Below are positions 12,760 to 20,004 of a stretch of DNA of 30,837 bases, piece by piece (within the stretch, counting starts at the first letter, position 1; every line of letters begins with the position of its first letter). The position numbers and the translations under genes are program-made. Below the pieces are notes generated by a model that saw only the letters and a program-made list of their open reading frames with translations, had not been told where the DNA came from and made no database searches. The stretch is from positions 1 to 30,837 of IMG/VR virus record IMGVR_UViG_3300031565_009125; one strand, given 5' to 3'. The stretch comes from a virus.

Positions 12760-13503
12760 TCATCTCGGCGGCGGTCCCACTGCCGTCACTATCCGCCGCC
12801 CGATCCACTCCGCGACCTGGGGGACGACGGTGTTGCCGAGGCATCTAAGTCTGTCCATGAGATATGGTAGCCCATCAACCACTCTTCCCACGCTGGGTTC
12901 ACTCGCCCAAACCGTTCCTCTCCGATAAGCACTTGGGTCCGTAGACGTTGATATGTAGTCGGTATGATCTCCCCACGCCCCCATGCCGCAGCCCACCGGA
13001 GAGAACCGCCCTTGTATTCTGTCGCCCCCGGCGTAAGCCACAATGAACACCCTTTGTCGTGTATGTGGCGCACCCAGGGCGCACGCCGAAAACATTCCCC
13101 ATTCCGCATCGTACCCGCCCTCGGCCAGGTCCCCGAGAACTCGTCCGAACCCCAGGGAAAGGAGGCCTGGCACGTTTTCCAGCAGGATGAGTCGGGGTCG
13201 TAGATCGCGAAGGCATCGGACGACCTCAGTCCAGAGTCCCGTTCTCTCGCCTTCGATTCCCGCCCGCTTGCCGGCGACTGATACATCCTGGCAGGGGAAC
13301 CCGGCACAGATGAGGTCAACGGGTTCGACTCCCTCCCATTCGACTTCTCGGATGTCTCCGTATCGTGTGACATCAGGCCAGTGCTTCTCCAGTAGCTTGA
13401 CGGCGTATGAATCGTTCTCTACCTGCCATTTGCACGTCATGCCGGCTCGTTCGAGTCCGAGGTCCAGCCCTCCGATCCCCGCGAACAGGGAACCAAAGGT
13501 CAT
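12760..13503 (-). CDS. dcm: C5-cytosine DNA methyltransferase (Dcm-like)
   Basis: 247 aa. Motif I FAGIGGLDLGL (residues 7-17) binds S-adenosylmethionine; motif IV GFPCQDVS (68-75) has the catalytic C71; motif VI is ENV (109-111); motif VIII QRVFIV (150-155); motifs IX/X end with CLGNTVVPQ (221-229). The target-recognition region between VIII and IX is only about 50 residues, so specificity cannot be predicted, but the enzyme looks intact and of phage size. No restriction enzyme gene is next to it, so it is an orphan that probably protects phage DNA from the host. ATG 13503 overlaps the upstream stop as ATGA. Confidence 0.93.
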   Translation of the reverse strand: MTFGSLFAGIGGLDLGLERAGMTCKWQVENDSYAVKLLEKHWPDVTRYGDIREVEWEGVEPVDLICAGFPCQDVSVAGKRAGIEGERTGLWTEVVRCLRDLRPRLILLENVPGLLSLGFGRVLGDLAEGGYDAEWGMFSACALGAPHTRQRVFIVAYAGGDRIQGRFSPVGCGMGAWGDHTDYISTSTDPSAYRRGTVWASEPSVGRVVDGLPYLMDRLRCLGNTVVPQVAEWIGRRIVTAVGPPPR

Positions 13504-13682
13504 GGCGGCGGTCCTAGCCACTCCGCCGCCTTGTATTCCGCCGTCTGCTCCATCGCTGTAGCGGTCCTCGCCGCGGCCCGCTCAATTTCGGCGAAGGCGC
13601 AGCCGATCCGCACGCAAGCCCACGCCGCTGCCAGAAGCAGCACCATCACCCCCAGCCAGGTTGTCCACCGGCGGAACCTCAC
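13500..13682 (-). CDS. Small membrane protein
   Basis: 60 aa starting from GTG (13682), which overlaps the upstream stop as GTGA. MRFRRWTTWLGVMVLLLAAAWACV gives a basic N-terminus and one membrane segment or uncleaved signal; the rest is a helix (IERAAARTATAMEQ). Resembles Rz-type or small inner-membrane proteins in layout only. No family recognised. Confidence 0.6.
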   Translation of the reverse strand: MRFRRWTTWLGVMVLLLAAAWACVRIGCAFAEIERAAARTATAMEQTAEYKAAEWLGPPP

Positions 13683-13903
13683 GGGTTCTTCTCCTTCCGG
13701 GCGGCGAGTGCGTCGATGGCAGCCCAGTCATCATCATCGAGACTTGAAAGGTCCCTCTCGCCAAGAGCATTCCGCAGCCCCTCCGCCACCGTCTTGAGTT
13801 CCGCGAGGGCAGCGAGGGCGGCGTCCTTCTCTTTGCGCTCCCTAACGTAGCAATCTCGCATATGCTCCCATTGGGCGTGCCATGTTGTTCCGTTTGTGCT
13901 CAT
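13679..13903 (-). CDS. Small coiled-coil protein
   Basis: 74 aa: MSTNGTTWHAQWEHMRDCYV, then a charged coil (RERKEKDAALAALAELKTVAE) and an acidic DLSSLDDDDW patch. ATG 13903 has GAGGGAAAGAGG upstream and overlaps the previous stop as ATGA. The open frame extends to 14014 but that part overlaps the preceding gene. No family recognised. Confidence 0.6.
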   Translation of the reverse strand: MSTNGTTWHAQWEHMRDCYVRERKEKDAALAALAELKTVAEGLRNALGERDLSSLDDDDWAAIDALAARKEKNP

Positions 13904-14496
13904 CCTCTTTCCCTCCATAGCTCCCCTTGCTGCCCGCCCGCCTTCCGCGCCGCACCGCTCACGCCGACGCGATCCTGCCAGCGCGAGGGGGAGGGGCGGG
14001 GGACTGGTGAGCACGATGGCTGCTGCCAGCCCCCCTGCGGGTCCCCGGCGAGAGGTTCCGGGCTGTTGCTTGGCGTCGTGTGGGACACCCTCTCGGTTCT
14101 CCGGCGCATACCCGCCAACGCCGCTTCCGTCCGCTCCTTCGCCGCCTCCAGTTGTGGGTTCGGTTCTGGCTTCACGGTTCTGTCGTCTGGGTAGTGGGTG
14201 AGTCGGTGACGAAACTCCCTGCGCTCCACAATCCGCTTGGACTCAATGCGAAATCCTCTTTTCTTTAGTTGTGCCTTCGCTCCATCCCAAGACCAACCCG
14301 CCAGCAGGCCGTCCCCCCACTCAACCTTCGCGGCATTGTATGCTGCGTGAAGTTCTGAGGATGTATGCCACTTGCCGTCGCGCAGGATGCAGTAGAGTCG
14401 CCACGGGCCACGATCTGCCTGAAGCCAACGCGCTCCGTAGTCAGCCTCATCGTAGTCAAAACAGGGGGCGGCGATGGCTCGGGAGACTTGGGTCAT
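13900..14496 (-). CDS. Hypothetical protein, possible winged-helix N-terminus
   Basis: 198 aa. Residues 35-100 (PWRLYCILRDGKWHTSSELHA, AKAQLKKRGFRIESKRIVERRE) have the look of a winged helix: a helix, a 'W.t..eL' helix-turn-helix and a wing. The last 80 residues are Pro/Ser/Gly-rich and disordered. ATG 14496 overlaps the upstream stop as ATGA. A DNA-binding regulator is possible; I cannot name a family. Confidence 0.55.
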   Translation of the reverse strand: MTQVSRAIAAPCFDYDEADYGARWLQADRGPWRLYCILRDGKWHTSSELHAAYNAAKVEWGDGLLAGWSWDGAKAQLKKRGFRIESKRIVERREFRHRLTHYPDDRTVKPEPNPQLEAAKERTEAALAGMRRRTERVSHTTPSNSPEPLAGDPQGGWQQPSCSPVPRPSPSRWQDRVGVSGAARKAGGQQGELWRERG

Positions 14497-14804
14497 TGAA
14501 TCTCCGGGATGTCGGCGGGCAAGTCTCCGCAGGCCGCGTCGAGCCATGTCGCCAAGCCACATAGGTTGTCCGCGTATGTCTGCCGCCGCTGGGGTGCCTT
14601 CACTCGCCCGGTAATCGTGATGTCCGCCCTTGTTCCGATCTGCTCGTGGAGTCGCATGATCTCCCCGTCCTCATTGAGGTAAGCAAGGCCAAGGAGAACG
14701 TCTCGGTGCCGCTCCGGGGTCGTGATAATGCCACCCCGCTTCAGCGAACCTACCAGAATGAGGTCCTCCTGCTGCTTGCCCTTGAGCCTGATTTGGTAGG
14801 CCAT
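14493..14804 (-). CDS. Hypothetical protein
   Basis: 103 aa. Starts MAYQIRLKGKQQEDLILVGS with GGAGGGAGAGTG upstream. The middle (VLLGLAYLNEDGEIMRLHEQ) mixes strand and helix and ends in an acidic tail. No metal or catalytic motif; family not recognised. It overlaps the 47-aa gene upstream by one base (TGATG). Confidence 0.6.
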   Translation of the reverse strand: MAYQIRLKGKQQEDLILVGSLKRGGIITTPERHRDVLLGLAYLNEDGEIMRLHEQIGTRADITITGRVKAPQRRQTYADNLCGLATWLDAACGDLPADIPEIQ

Positions 14805-14947
14805 CACTCTCCCTCCTCGCACGCCGTTGCCGCCTGGTCGCGCCGCGCTTGTCGCTGCTGGTCGGCTAGGCGCTTCGCCTGCTTCAGTTTCTCCCATGCC
14901 GCAAGGCTCTCTGCTTCGAGTCGCTCGACTTCGCTCTGTTTGGTCAT
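14804..14947 (-). CDS. 47-aa coiled-coil mini-protein
   Basis: MTKQSEVERLEAESLAAWEK, then LKQAKRLADQQRQARRDQ: one long charged helix. GGAGAGAGAGAGC precedes the ATG and the end is coupled to the next gene. It follows the long-stem hairpin at 14970-15030. Function unknown. Confidence 0.6.
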   Translation of the reverse strand: MTKQSEVERLEAESLAAWEKLKQAKRLADQQRQARRDQAATACEEGE

Positions 14948-14969
14948 GCTCTCTCTCTCCTTTCGTTAG

Positions 14970-15030
14970 GGGGCGGCCCCGGCAAGGGTTAATCACTAAC
15001 ATGGCCAAGCCACAATACCGGGACCGCCCC
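14970..15030 (-). promoter_or_regulatory. Long-stem leader hairpin H1
   Basis: On the minus strand a 13-nt arm GGGGCGGTCCCGG (15030-15018) pairs with CCGGGGCCGCCCC (14982-14970), with one G-U wobble and a 35-nt loop, just upstream of the GGAGAGAGAGAGC site of the 47-aa gene. Both arms are identical in H2 at 15299-15354, while the loops differ. Confidence 0.6.
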
Positions 15031-15039
15031 GCGAATGTG

Positions 15040-15279
15040 CTAGTCTTCGTCTTCGGGGTCGTCCTTGTGGATGAGTTTCGCGACCTCCGGGTGCAGAATC
15101 CAGGTGTCGCCGCTTTCTGGAAACTCAACCAAACCCTCATCCTCCAGTGCCTTCACGAACTCCGTGATGGTTGCCGAGGAGTCACCAACTCCCCGCTCTG
15201 CCACTTCCAGTCTTTCAGACAGAGCGGTGATCCTGCCCTGCAACGCCGCCATGTCCTTGCCCATCTGATATCCGTCCAT
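15040..15279 (-). CDS. Small protein with coiled coil
   Basis: 79 aa. MDGYQMGKDMAALQGRITAL starts a coiled coil, followed by FVKALEDEGLVEFPESGDTW and an acidic tail (HKDDPEDED). The later part looks like a winged-helix fragment. ATG 15279 follows a GAGAGAGAGAGCG site beneath hairpin H2. It sits between the two copies of the hairpin. No family recognised. Confidence 0.6.
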   Translation of the reverse strand: MDGYQMGKDMAALQGRITALSERLEVAERGVGDSSATITEFVKALEDEGLVEFPESGDTWILHPEVAKLIHKDDPEDED

Positions 15280-15298
15280 CGCTCTCTCTCTTTCTCGG

Positions 15299-15354
15299 GG
15301 GGCGGCCCCGGCCCGCGGGTTCTCGCCGACAAGCAGCAAGACCGGGACCGCCCC
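15299..15354 (-). promoter_or_regulatory. Long-stem leader hairpin H2
   Basis: Same 13-nt arms as H1 (minus strand 15354-15342 and 15311-15299) around a different 30-nt loop, in the gap between the candidate annealing protein and the 79-aa gene. Two gaps, same stem, changed loop: the stem is what is kept. Confidence 0.6.
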
Positions 15355-15367
15355 GCAAGTGGACTAC

Positions 15368-16315
15368 TCACTTATCCAGTCCAAGGTCGGTCGGCGTTTC
15401 AGCTTCACCATTGCCACCGGCAGATGTTTCGGCCTCCTCTTCTGCCGGGGCACTTTCGGGGGTAGCCTTGTTCGGTCCCCGCTTCCGCTTGAGCGCGTCC
15501 TTAACGCCAGCAATGCCGCCCCGTTCTTCCATGGGCGGTTCCTCCGTCTGGAACCACTCAGCCGCGACGCTCATGCCGTCCTTGAGCGAGGTGTATATCT
15601 TCTGGAGTCCGACCATCTGCGCCGGGGTCATCGCGTCGAGCTTGCGCTGTAGGCGAATCTCGATCTGTTCCTTCGTCACCCCGTATTTCTCAAAGGCGGT
15701 GAGCATCTTCTTGATACCGTCGGGGGAGGTATCCGCCTTGGCCTTCAGTGTCTCCTCGCACTGAGTGACGGCCTCCTCCACGATGTCACCGGGTATTAGC
15801 CCGAGGATGCAGGCCCGTACCCGTCGCGCCCCCTGATTGGCGGTCATCTCGTAGATGTCTCGGGGGTCTTCGAGCGCGTAGGATGTCTTCCGGGTGTGGC
15901 GAACGTGCTTCACCTTGAAGCTCCGCACCTGCCGCACGTTCCGCTCCAGGTCCCACGCATACGCCTGCATCGTGCTCTCGCCGGGGCGCTGGTCGAGTTC
16001 TCGAATCCCAAAGTCCAGGTTGCCCCAGTTCTGAGCGATAGCCTCAGCGAGGCGGATGCTCGGGCCGGTGATGTTCGTGCCACCGCGGGCGTACGTGTAC
16101 ATCGCCCCTTCCGCCAGTCCTGACCGCTGGCAGGCAATGAGGATGCGCTCCCTCGCGTCCTTTTCGTCGCGGGGGAACCTCTGCGCCACTAGCATCATCG
16201 CCTGTACCTCGGCGATCTCTCGCTGTGATACCGCCGCCACGAGGGCGTCCTGCTGTTGCGGGCGGGCGGCGATACGATTCTCGCCTTCGTCGGTGAGCTT
16301 CTCTAACTGAGTCAC
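15368..16315 (-). CDS. Candidate single-strand annealing protein, YqaJ partner
   Basis: 315 aa. Diagnostic blocks: GGTNITGPSIRLAEAIAQNW, NLDFGIREL, YAWDLERNVRQVRSFKVKH, DPRDIYEMTANQGARRVRAC and a helical region ending near residue 245. This family is widespread in phages and commonly sits beside an alkaline or YqaJ exonuclease. By analogy with RecT/Bet it would load onto single strands and anneal them; I base the function on the neighbouring nuclease, not on a solved family. The Pro/Ala/Glu-rich last 60 residues look disordered. Start is GTG 16315. Confidence 0.65.
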   Translation of the reverse strand: MTQLEKLTDEGENRIAARPQQQDALVAAVSQREIAEVQAMMLVAQRFPRDEKDARERILIACQRSGLAEGAMYTYARGGTNITGPSIRLAEAIAQNWGNLDFGIRELDQRPGESTMQAYAWDLERNVRQVRSFKVKHVRHTRKTSYALEDPRDIYEMTANQGARRVRACILGLIPGDIVEEAVTQCEETLKAKADTSPDGIKKMLTAFEKYGVTKEQIEIRLQRKLDAMTPAQMVGLQKIYTSLKDGMSVAAEWFQTEEPPMEERGGIAGVKDALKRKRGPNKATPESAPAEEEAETSAGGNGEAETPTDLGLDK

Positions 16316-16316
16316 G

Positions 16317-17231
16317 TCAGTTGCCTCCCTTCAGGAGTAGGCGTCGGCTCCCCGGCAGCGTCTTTGTGAACGACGCGTACAGGTCCGGGTGGGCCTCTCG
16401 GAATGCCTTGGGGTCGAAGCGTGAGGAGTCCTTGGCCTGCTTGTAGGTCAGCAGAACGTTGCCCTCAGCGTCGGCGAGGGTGTCCGCCTCTCGGAGGGCT
16501 TGCAGGATCGTAAACCTCGCGCCCTCTTCGTCTGCCTTGAGGTCCTGCGCCCGTTGCTTGAGAGTACGCAGGGTATTGACCGCCTCTATAGCGTCCGGCA
16601 TGGCAGTCACCACCTCTTCCGTCGAGGTCGCAAACCGCTTCATCGCATCGGCGAGGTTCACCGGCTCTGGCGGGGTCTGCGCCTCCACCATCTTCCAGAA
16701 TGCCGCCTCCCGCTCGATGATAAGCGCCTGAAGTTCCTCGTCGCGGGGCACTTCGTAGATTCGGAAGTCAGAGCCGGCGATCAGCAGGGGAATGTCGAAC
16801 ACCTCCAGGCCAGACACAATCATGTTGTGCTGACACTGAATCACGTAGACTTGGGGAACCTCGTCGGTCCCCTCATCGCCCCACTCTGCGCCGGAGCGTG
16901 AGGTCTTGATCTCCAGGCCGCGCCCGTCGTCGGTGATACCGTCGAGCGTCGCTAGCATGAAGGGATGCTCCACACTCTGCATATGCCCGTACTCATCGCC
17001 GACCGGAAAGCTCACTGTCCGCCCGGTCTCGTCGGCATACTTCTGCCGAACCACCGGCTCTAGTCTCGTACCCCACTCCATCGCGGGGGTTGTCTCCTGT
17101 TCGCCTGACAGTCCGAGCTTGTCGCACCAGACCTGATAGGGCGTTTTCCAGGGAGACAATCCGAGCACGGCGGCAGCTTCGGAGCCGCCTATGCCGTTCA
17201 CTCGCTTGGGGGAAAGCGTAGCCTCACTCAC
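16317..17231 (-). CDS. yqaJ: YqaJ-type viral recombinase exonuclease
   Basis: 304 aa. Opens with GIGGSEAAAVLGLSPW (residues 13-28), the YqaJ signature. MEWGTRLEPVV (E58), ATLDGI (D97) and GLEIKTS (E107, K109) give the PD-(D/E)XK nuclease centre, followed by the helix VPQVYVIQCQHNM. The rest is a helical C-terminal tail. Like lambda Exo, such enzymes resect double-strand ends to feed the annealing protein. The end of this gene lies just before that protein's GTG start, which supports a pair. Start is GTG 17231. Confidence 0.92.
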   Translation of the reverse strand: MSEATLSPKRVNGIGGSEAAAVLGLSPWKTPYQVWCDKLGLSGEQETTPAMEWGTRLEPVVRQKYADETGRTVSFPVGDEYGHMQSVEHPFMLATLDGITDDGRGLEIKTSRSGAEWGDEGTDEVPQVYVIQCQHNMIVSGLEVFDIPLLIAGSDFRIYEVPRDEELQALIIEREAAFWKMVEAQTPPEPVNLADAMKRFATSTEEVVTAMPDAIEAVNTLRTLKQRAQDLKADEEGARFTILQALREADTLADAEGNVLLTYKQAKDSSRFDPKAFREAHPDLYASFTKTLPGSRRLLLKGGN

Positions 17232-17481
17232 AAGCTTCCTTCTCCTCTCCGCCGCGCTCTAGCGGCTCGAATACGCGATCAAGCGCCCATGCCACCGCGT
17301 CCACTTCATCCTTGTGGCGGCGGGTAGCCTCCGCTTCATCCATAGCGGCGCACTCCTGCCAGTAGTAACCGCAGGGCTTGTGGCGCAGTTGACAAGTGCG
17401 GCAGAAGGCGGGTACACTTCTCTTGCCTGAAGCCGCTTCGGTCCCCACGGGGGCTGAGGCGGTTTCGCTGTTACTTGCCAT
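17224..17481 (-). CDS. Small Cys-rich protein
   Basis: 85 aa. The polar N-terminus (MASNSETASAPVGTEAASG) precedes FCRTCQLRHKPCGYYWQECA, a four-cysteine site (about residues 27-45), then a helix (VDAVAWALDRVFEPLERGG). ATG 17481 overlaps the previous stop by 11 nt with GGGAAGGGAAACACG upstream. The four cysteines recall an iron-sulphur or zinc site. Immediately before YqaJ. Confidence 0.6.
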   Translation of the reverse strand: MASNSETASAPVGTEAASGKRSVPAFCRTCQLRHKPCGYYWQECAAMDEAEATRRHKDEVDAVAWALDRVFEPLERGGEEKEACE

Positions 17482-17755
17482 CGTGTTTCCCTTCCGGCAC
17501 GAACTCGTCGGGGCGGTCATCCCATATGCGCTCACCGCGCCCATAGTCTCCGCCTCTGCGAAACTTACCGATCACGTAGTCCATGCCTGGGTAGTTCCTG
17601 TATAGGCAAGCAACGGCACTCGCATCATCGGTTACGCCATCTTCCTCTCCGATGAATTCGATCAGGTAGTCAACCGTCACGTCCTCGCCGCTCGCGGCCC
17701 TGCCGTCGAGGATGCCGTACTCATAGGCCGGGGCGGGTTCGCGTTGGGTGGTCAT
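17471..17755 (-). CDS. Hypothetical protein
   Basis: 94 aa, acidic. VTVDYLIEFIGEEDGVTDDA and YVIGKFRRGGDYGRGERIW are the clearest blocks. It overlaps its neighbours by 4 and 11 nt. No family recognised. Confidence 0.6.
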   Translation of the reverse strand: MTTQREPAPAYEYGILDGRAASGEDVTVDYLIEFIGEEDGVTDDASAVACLYRNYPGMDYVIGKFRRGGDYGRGERIWDDRPDEFVPEGKHDGK

Positions 17756-18084
17756 CCCTCCTCATTCTCCTCCGTCGGTTCTGGCGGGAATCTCATAGCG
17801 AAATGGTCTACGATAGTGAGTTCGGCCCGCAGGGAAACGAGGCGCTCTGCGGCAAACTCCGGGTGGGCTGCGCCAGCCACGTCGGTGACCGCCACCGCTG
17901 GCTTTGAGTCGTAAGCGCTCACCCTCTCAGTCTCCATTAGCGCCACACGAAATGCCCCGGATAGACCGGCTGCGCTACCCATGTCCGCCACAGCCTGCTC
18001 TGGCGATGTGACCACCTCGGGGGACGAGTATCCCCCGGCCTGCTGTGTTACGCGAACCGTGTACGTCCACTGTGGATACTTCAC
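17752..18084 (-). CDS. Hypothetical protein
   Basis: 110 aa from a GTG (18084) overlapping the upstream stop as GTGA, with GGAGGAGG upstream. WTYTVRVTQQ opens a beta-rich part and AERLVSLRAELTIVDHFAMRF is a helix. No family recognised. Confidence 0.6.
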   Translation of the reverse strand: MKYPQWTYTVRVTQQAGGYSSPEVVTSPEQAVADMGSAAGLSGAFRVALMETERVSAYDSKPAVAVTDVAGAAHPEFAAERLVSLRAELTIVDHFAMRFPPEPTEENEEG

Positions 18085-18302
18085 AATCTCACCTCCTCCG
18101 TCAGTCTGGCGAGCTGTTCTGCCCGCCGCCTACAGTGCCGCTCCCTCTCCCGGCACTCCTCCGCCGGTTCGGATCGTCGCTGGCCCTCGTAGTAGACTTC
18201 TTGGCACTGCGTCTCCACAATCGCCTCCTCGAACAACTCCGCTAGAAACGTCATCTGCTTCCGTAGTGCGGCCTCTCGTCTGCTGGCTCCCGCTTTGCCC
18301 AT
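18081..18302 (-). CDS. Small helical protein
   Basis: 73 aa. MGKAGASRREAALRKQMTFL, AELFEEAIVETQCQEVYYEG, then CRERERHCRRRAEQLARLTE. Strongly charged and helical, with three cysteines. AGGAGG is 5 nt before ATG 18302. The longer frame upstream is discarded because it overlaps the membrane-protein gene. No family recognised. Confidence 0.6.
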   Translation of the reverse strand: MGKAGASRREAALRKQMTFLAELFEEAIVETQCQEVYYEGQRRSEPAEECRERERHCRRRAEQLARLTEEVRL

Positions 18303-18352
18303 GCTGTCCTCCTCTGGGTTTGTCGGTCGCCTCGCCCGGTCACCTTCGACCG

Positions 18353-18601
18353 TTACTGCGCGCTCACTAGCCGCCAACTCCCATCGGCGTTCTGCGGCGG
18401 AAGGTCGCGGTCTATCATCTGCGAATACCGCTCCTCCTCCACCTGTCGCTGCGGACTTTGGAGAAGACGCGGGTTCCGAGCACACTTGCGCCAACCCTCG
18501 GCGAAGCACCAGCAGACGAAACTGATAATGGCGGTGACGAAAAAGACACTCAGCAACCGCCGGATAGAGAAGTGGATTGTCGCATCGTCGTGCTTGTGCA
18601 T
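18353..18601 (-). CDS. Small single-pass membrane protein
   Basis: 82 aa. HFSIRRLLSVFFVTAIISFV, then CWCFAEGWRK: one membrane segment (about residues 13-34) flanked by basic residues. The C-terminal 40 residues are polar. GAGGAG precedes the ATG, which lies just past the upstream stop. No family recognised. Confidence 0.65.
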   Translation of the reverse strand: MHKHDDATIHFSIRRLLSVFFVTAIISFVCWCFAEGWRKCARNPRLLQSPQRQVEEERYSQMIDRDLPPQNADGSWRLVSAQ

Positions 18602-18602
18602 A

Positions 18603-19280
18603 TCAGCACTCCTCGTTCGGGGGATAGGGCTTCCAGGGGACTTCGCCGGACAAGGCAACGTTGCAGCGGTAGCATTCCGTCGCGTTATGGAGAACAATAC
18701 ACCCACACTTTCCGCAACTCGGGACTGCGTCCTGGCGCGCCACCTTCGGCCACGTCTGCTTCTGCTTCTCCGGCAGCGGCTCTCCCGCAAGGCACTCGCC
18801 GCCCGCGTCGCGGATGGCCGCGAGAACTTCGGGAATGCCGTCCGTCGCAGCGCTTCGTGTGGCAACAGTAGTGCCGCGGGGTACCCGATAGACGCCGACG
18901 ATCTGTTGATACCAGGGCGACGTAAATCGTTCCCCAACCTGAAACAGCATCGACCTCCATCCGCGGGGGCATTCGGTAGGGTCGGTTGCCAACAGCACCT
19001 TCACCGCCATCTTGCCCTTGTCGAGGCACTGCTCGGGCTTGCACGGCGGAGCTTCCTGGGCACGTTGCTTCGCGGCTTCGAGCAAGTGGTCTACTCCCTG
19101 TGCGGGACGCTTAGTGTGAGCGATTTTTAGCGCCTCCGTTATCGAGCCAGTGGGCACATGAGACCACAGCAACTCCCACAGTGCCTCTCCGCTCTCCACG
19201 TAATTGCACCCGCTCGGCACCACACTTATCGTTGCTTCACCGTCACAGAGTATGGGGTACTCGCGTCTAAGCTTTCCCAT
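18603..19280 (-). CDS. Hypothetical protein with C-terminal zinc ribbon, first clear gene of the early operon
   Basis: 225 aa. The N-terminal part (residues 1-150) mixes strands and helices (TISVVPSGCNYVESGEALWE, SITEALKIAHT, GWRSMLFQVGERFTSPWYQQ). The C-terminus is a zinc ribbon: CGKCGCIVLHNATECYRC. ATG 19280 has AGGAGG 5 nt upstream. It is the first well-supported gene of a run of about 35 that continue to 4551, so it may be strongly expressed early. No family recognised. Confidence 0.65.
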   Translation of the reverse strand: MGKLRREYPILCDGEATISVVPSGCNYVESGEALWELLWSHVPTGSITEALKIAHTKRPAQGVDHLLEAAKQRAQEAPPCKPEQCLDKGKMAVKVLLATDPTECPRGWRSMLFQVGERFTSPWYQQIVGVYRVPRGTTVATRSAATDGIPEVLAAIRDAGGECLAGEPLPEKQKQTWPKVARQDAVPSCGKCGCIVLHNATECYRCNVALSGEVPWKPYPPNEEC

Positions 19281-19316
19281 CACATCCTCCTCTCGCCCCC
19301 ACGGGCTTATGACTGC

Positions 19317-19529
19317 TCACAAACGCCCGACTGGCGGCCATGGCTGTTCGGGGGGAGTGTATTTGACCGCCAGCCGGACGAGATACGCTGCCGGGCCGCA
19401 CGATGTTCCAGACGAGCAGCACTCAGAACCATCAGCGCAGTCAGTTGTGGCGCGGCCCGACTGTTTGGTGGGTAGCCCCTCCCGGTAACGCGGGTGTGCC
19501 GACGAGCGCGACCGGGGTTGCGGGGCCAT
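19317..19529 (-). CDS. Doubtful small Cys-containing ORF
   Basis: 70 aa: MAPQPRSRSSAHPRYREG... then DCADGSECCSSGTSC. The only good sign is an excellent ribosome site (AAGGAGG, 6 nt before ATG 19529) directly below a 12-bp hairpin. The composition (Pro, Ser, Ala, Cys) looks like out-of-frame GC-rich DNA, and the same frame stays open upstream to 19874. It could be a real mini-gene or a chance reading of a structured non-coding stretch. Confidence 0.3.
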   Translation of the reverse strand: MAPQPRSRSSAHPRYREGLPTKQSGRATTDCADGSECCSSGTSCGPAAYLVRLAVKYTPPEQPWPPVGRL

Positions 19530-19558
19530 CGGTCCCCTCCTTGTGAGTATGATTGCGG

Positions 19559-19717
19559 CCGCGGGGCGCGAAGGGGCGTCTGATCCGAGGAGGTGACCGC
19601 GCCCCGCGGTTTGCGGCGGACTCACCCTGATTGAGGCGCTGCAATGATGGCAGAGGGCGAGGGAGGAAAGTTCCCCGCCCCCCAGGACGGAGGCTGCGCC
19701 ACCGCACAGTCCAAACC
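19559..19717. ncRNA. Candidate structured RNA element between the HTH gene and the early operon
   Basis: A perfect 12-bp inverted repeat CCGCGGGGCGCG (19559-19570) / CGCGCCCCGCGG (19598-19609) is followed by nested pairings: GGTTT and GGACT (19608-19612, 19618-19622) with AGTCC/AAACC (19708-19717); GGCGC (19635-19639) with GCGCC (19696-19700); and an inner hairpin GGGCG-A-GGGA...TCCC-CGCCC (19655-19680). Two more inverted repeats lie downstream (19331-19373 and 19392-19459). The strand is not settled. It may be a leader or antitermination RNA, a small RNA or a DNA cruciform site. Confidence 0.4.
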
Positions 19718-19783
19718 CCGCGGCCAACTGCGACCGCTTCTCTGCCGCCTGTGTGTATTCTGGTATGAGGGCCGCGGGGGTCA

Positions 19784-19984
19784 TCATCGAGCCTCCGAGA
19801 GATGATTGCAGGGGCCGCCAGCACCCTCGCGGATGGCCTCGCCCGACGGCCCCTGAAGGGGAATCTCCACCCATGAGGCAGAGCCTGTTATTCGTTTGTC
19901 TGTTCGCAGTCCAATCATTCTGTGGAATAACCTATTGGCGACTTGTTCCTCGACGGCCTTTCGCTCGGATGGGGTATAATCCAC
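19784..19984 (-). CDS. Small hypothetical protein after the HTH gene
   Basis: 66 aa from GTG 19984, 20 nt past the HTH gene's stop. MDYTPSERKAVEEQVANRLF is a plausible helical start; the end (EAIREGAGGPCNHLSEAR) reads through a GGGGCCG/CGGCCCC inverted repeat. There is no clear ribosome site. No family recognised; the second half may be non-coding. Confidence 0.4.
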   Translation of the reverse strand: MDYTPSERKAVEEQVANRLFHRMIGLRTDKRITGSASWVEIPLQGPSGEAIREGAGGPCNHLSEAR

Positions 19985-20004
19985 GTTATATCGTAAGTGG
20001 AACC

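Noticed and set aside
12789-13373. 194-codon minus-strand open frame
   Set aside because: Lies entirely inside the methyltransferase gene in another frame; composition is that of a shadow.
19655-19680. GAGGAAAGT resembling the RNase P RNA P4 signature
   Set aside because: No other RNase P core segments around it; the bases form the loop of a local hairpin.
19441-19824. 127-codon minus-strand frame with Arg/Pro-rich product
   Set aside because: Composition of out-of-frame GC-rich DNA and no ribosome site; the region is better seen as structured or as another frame.
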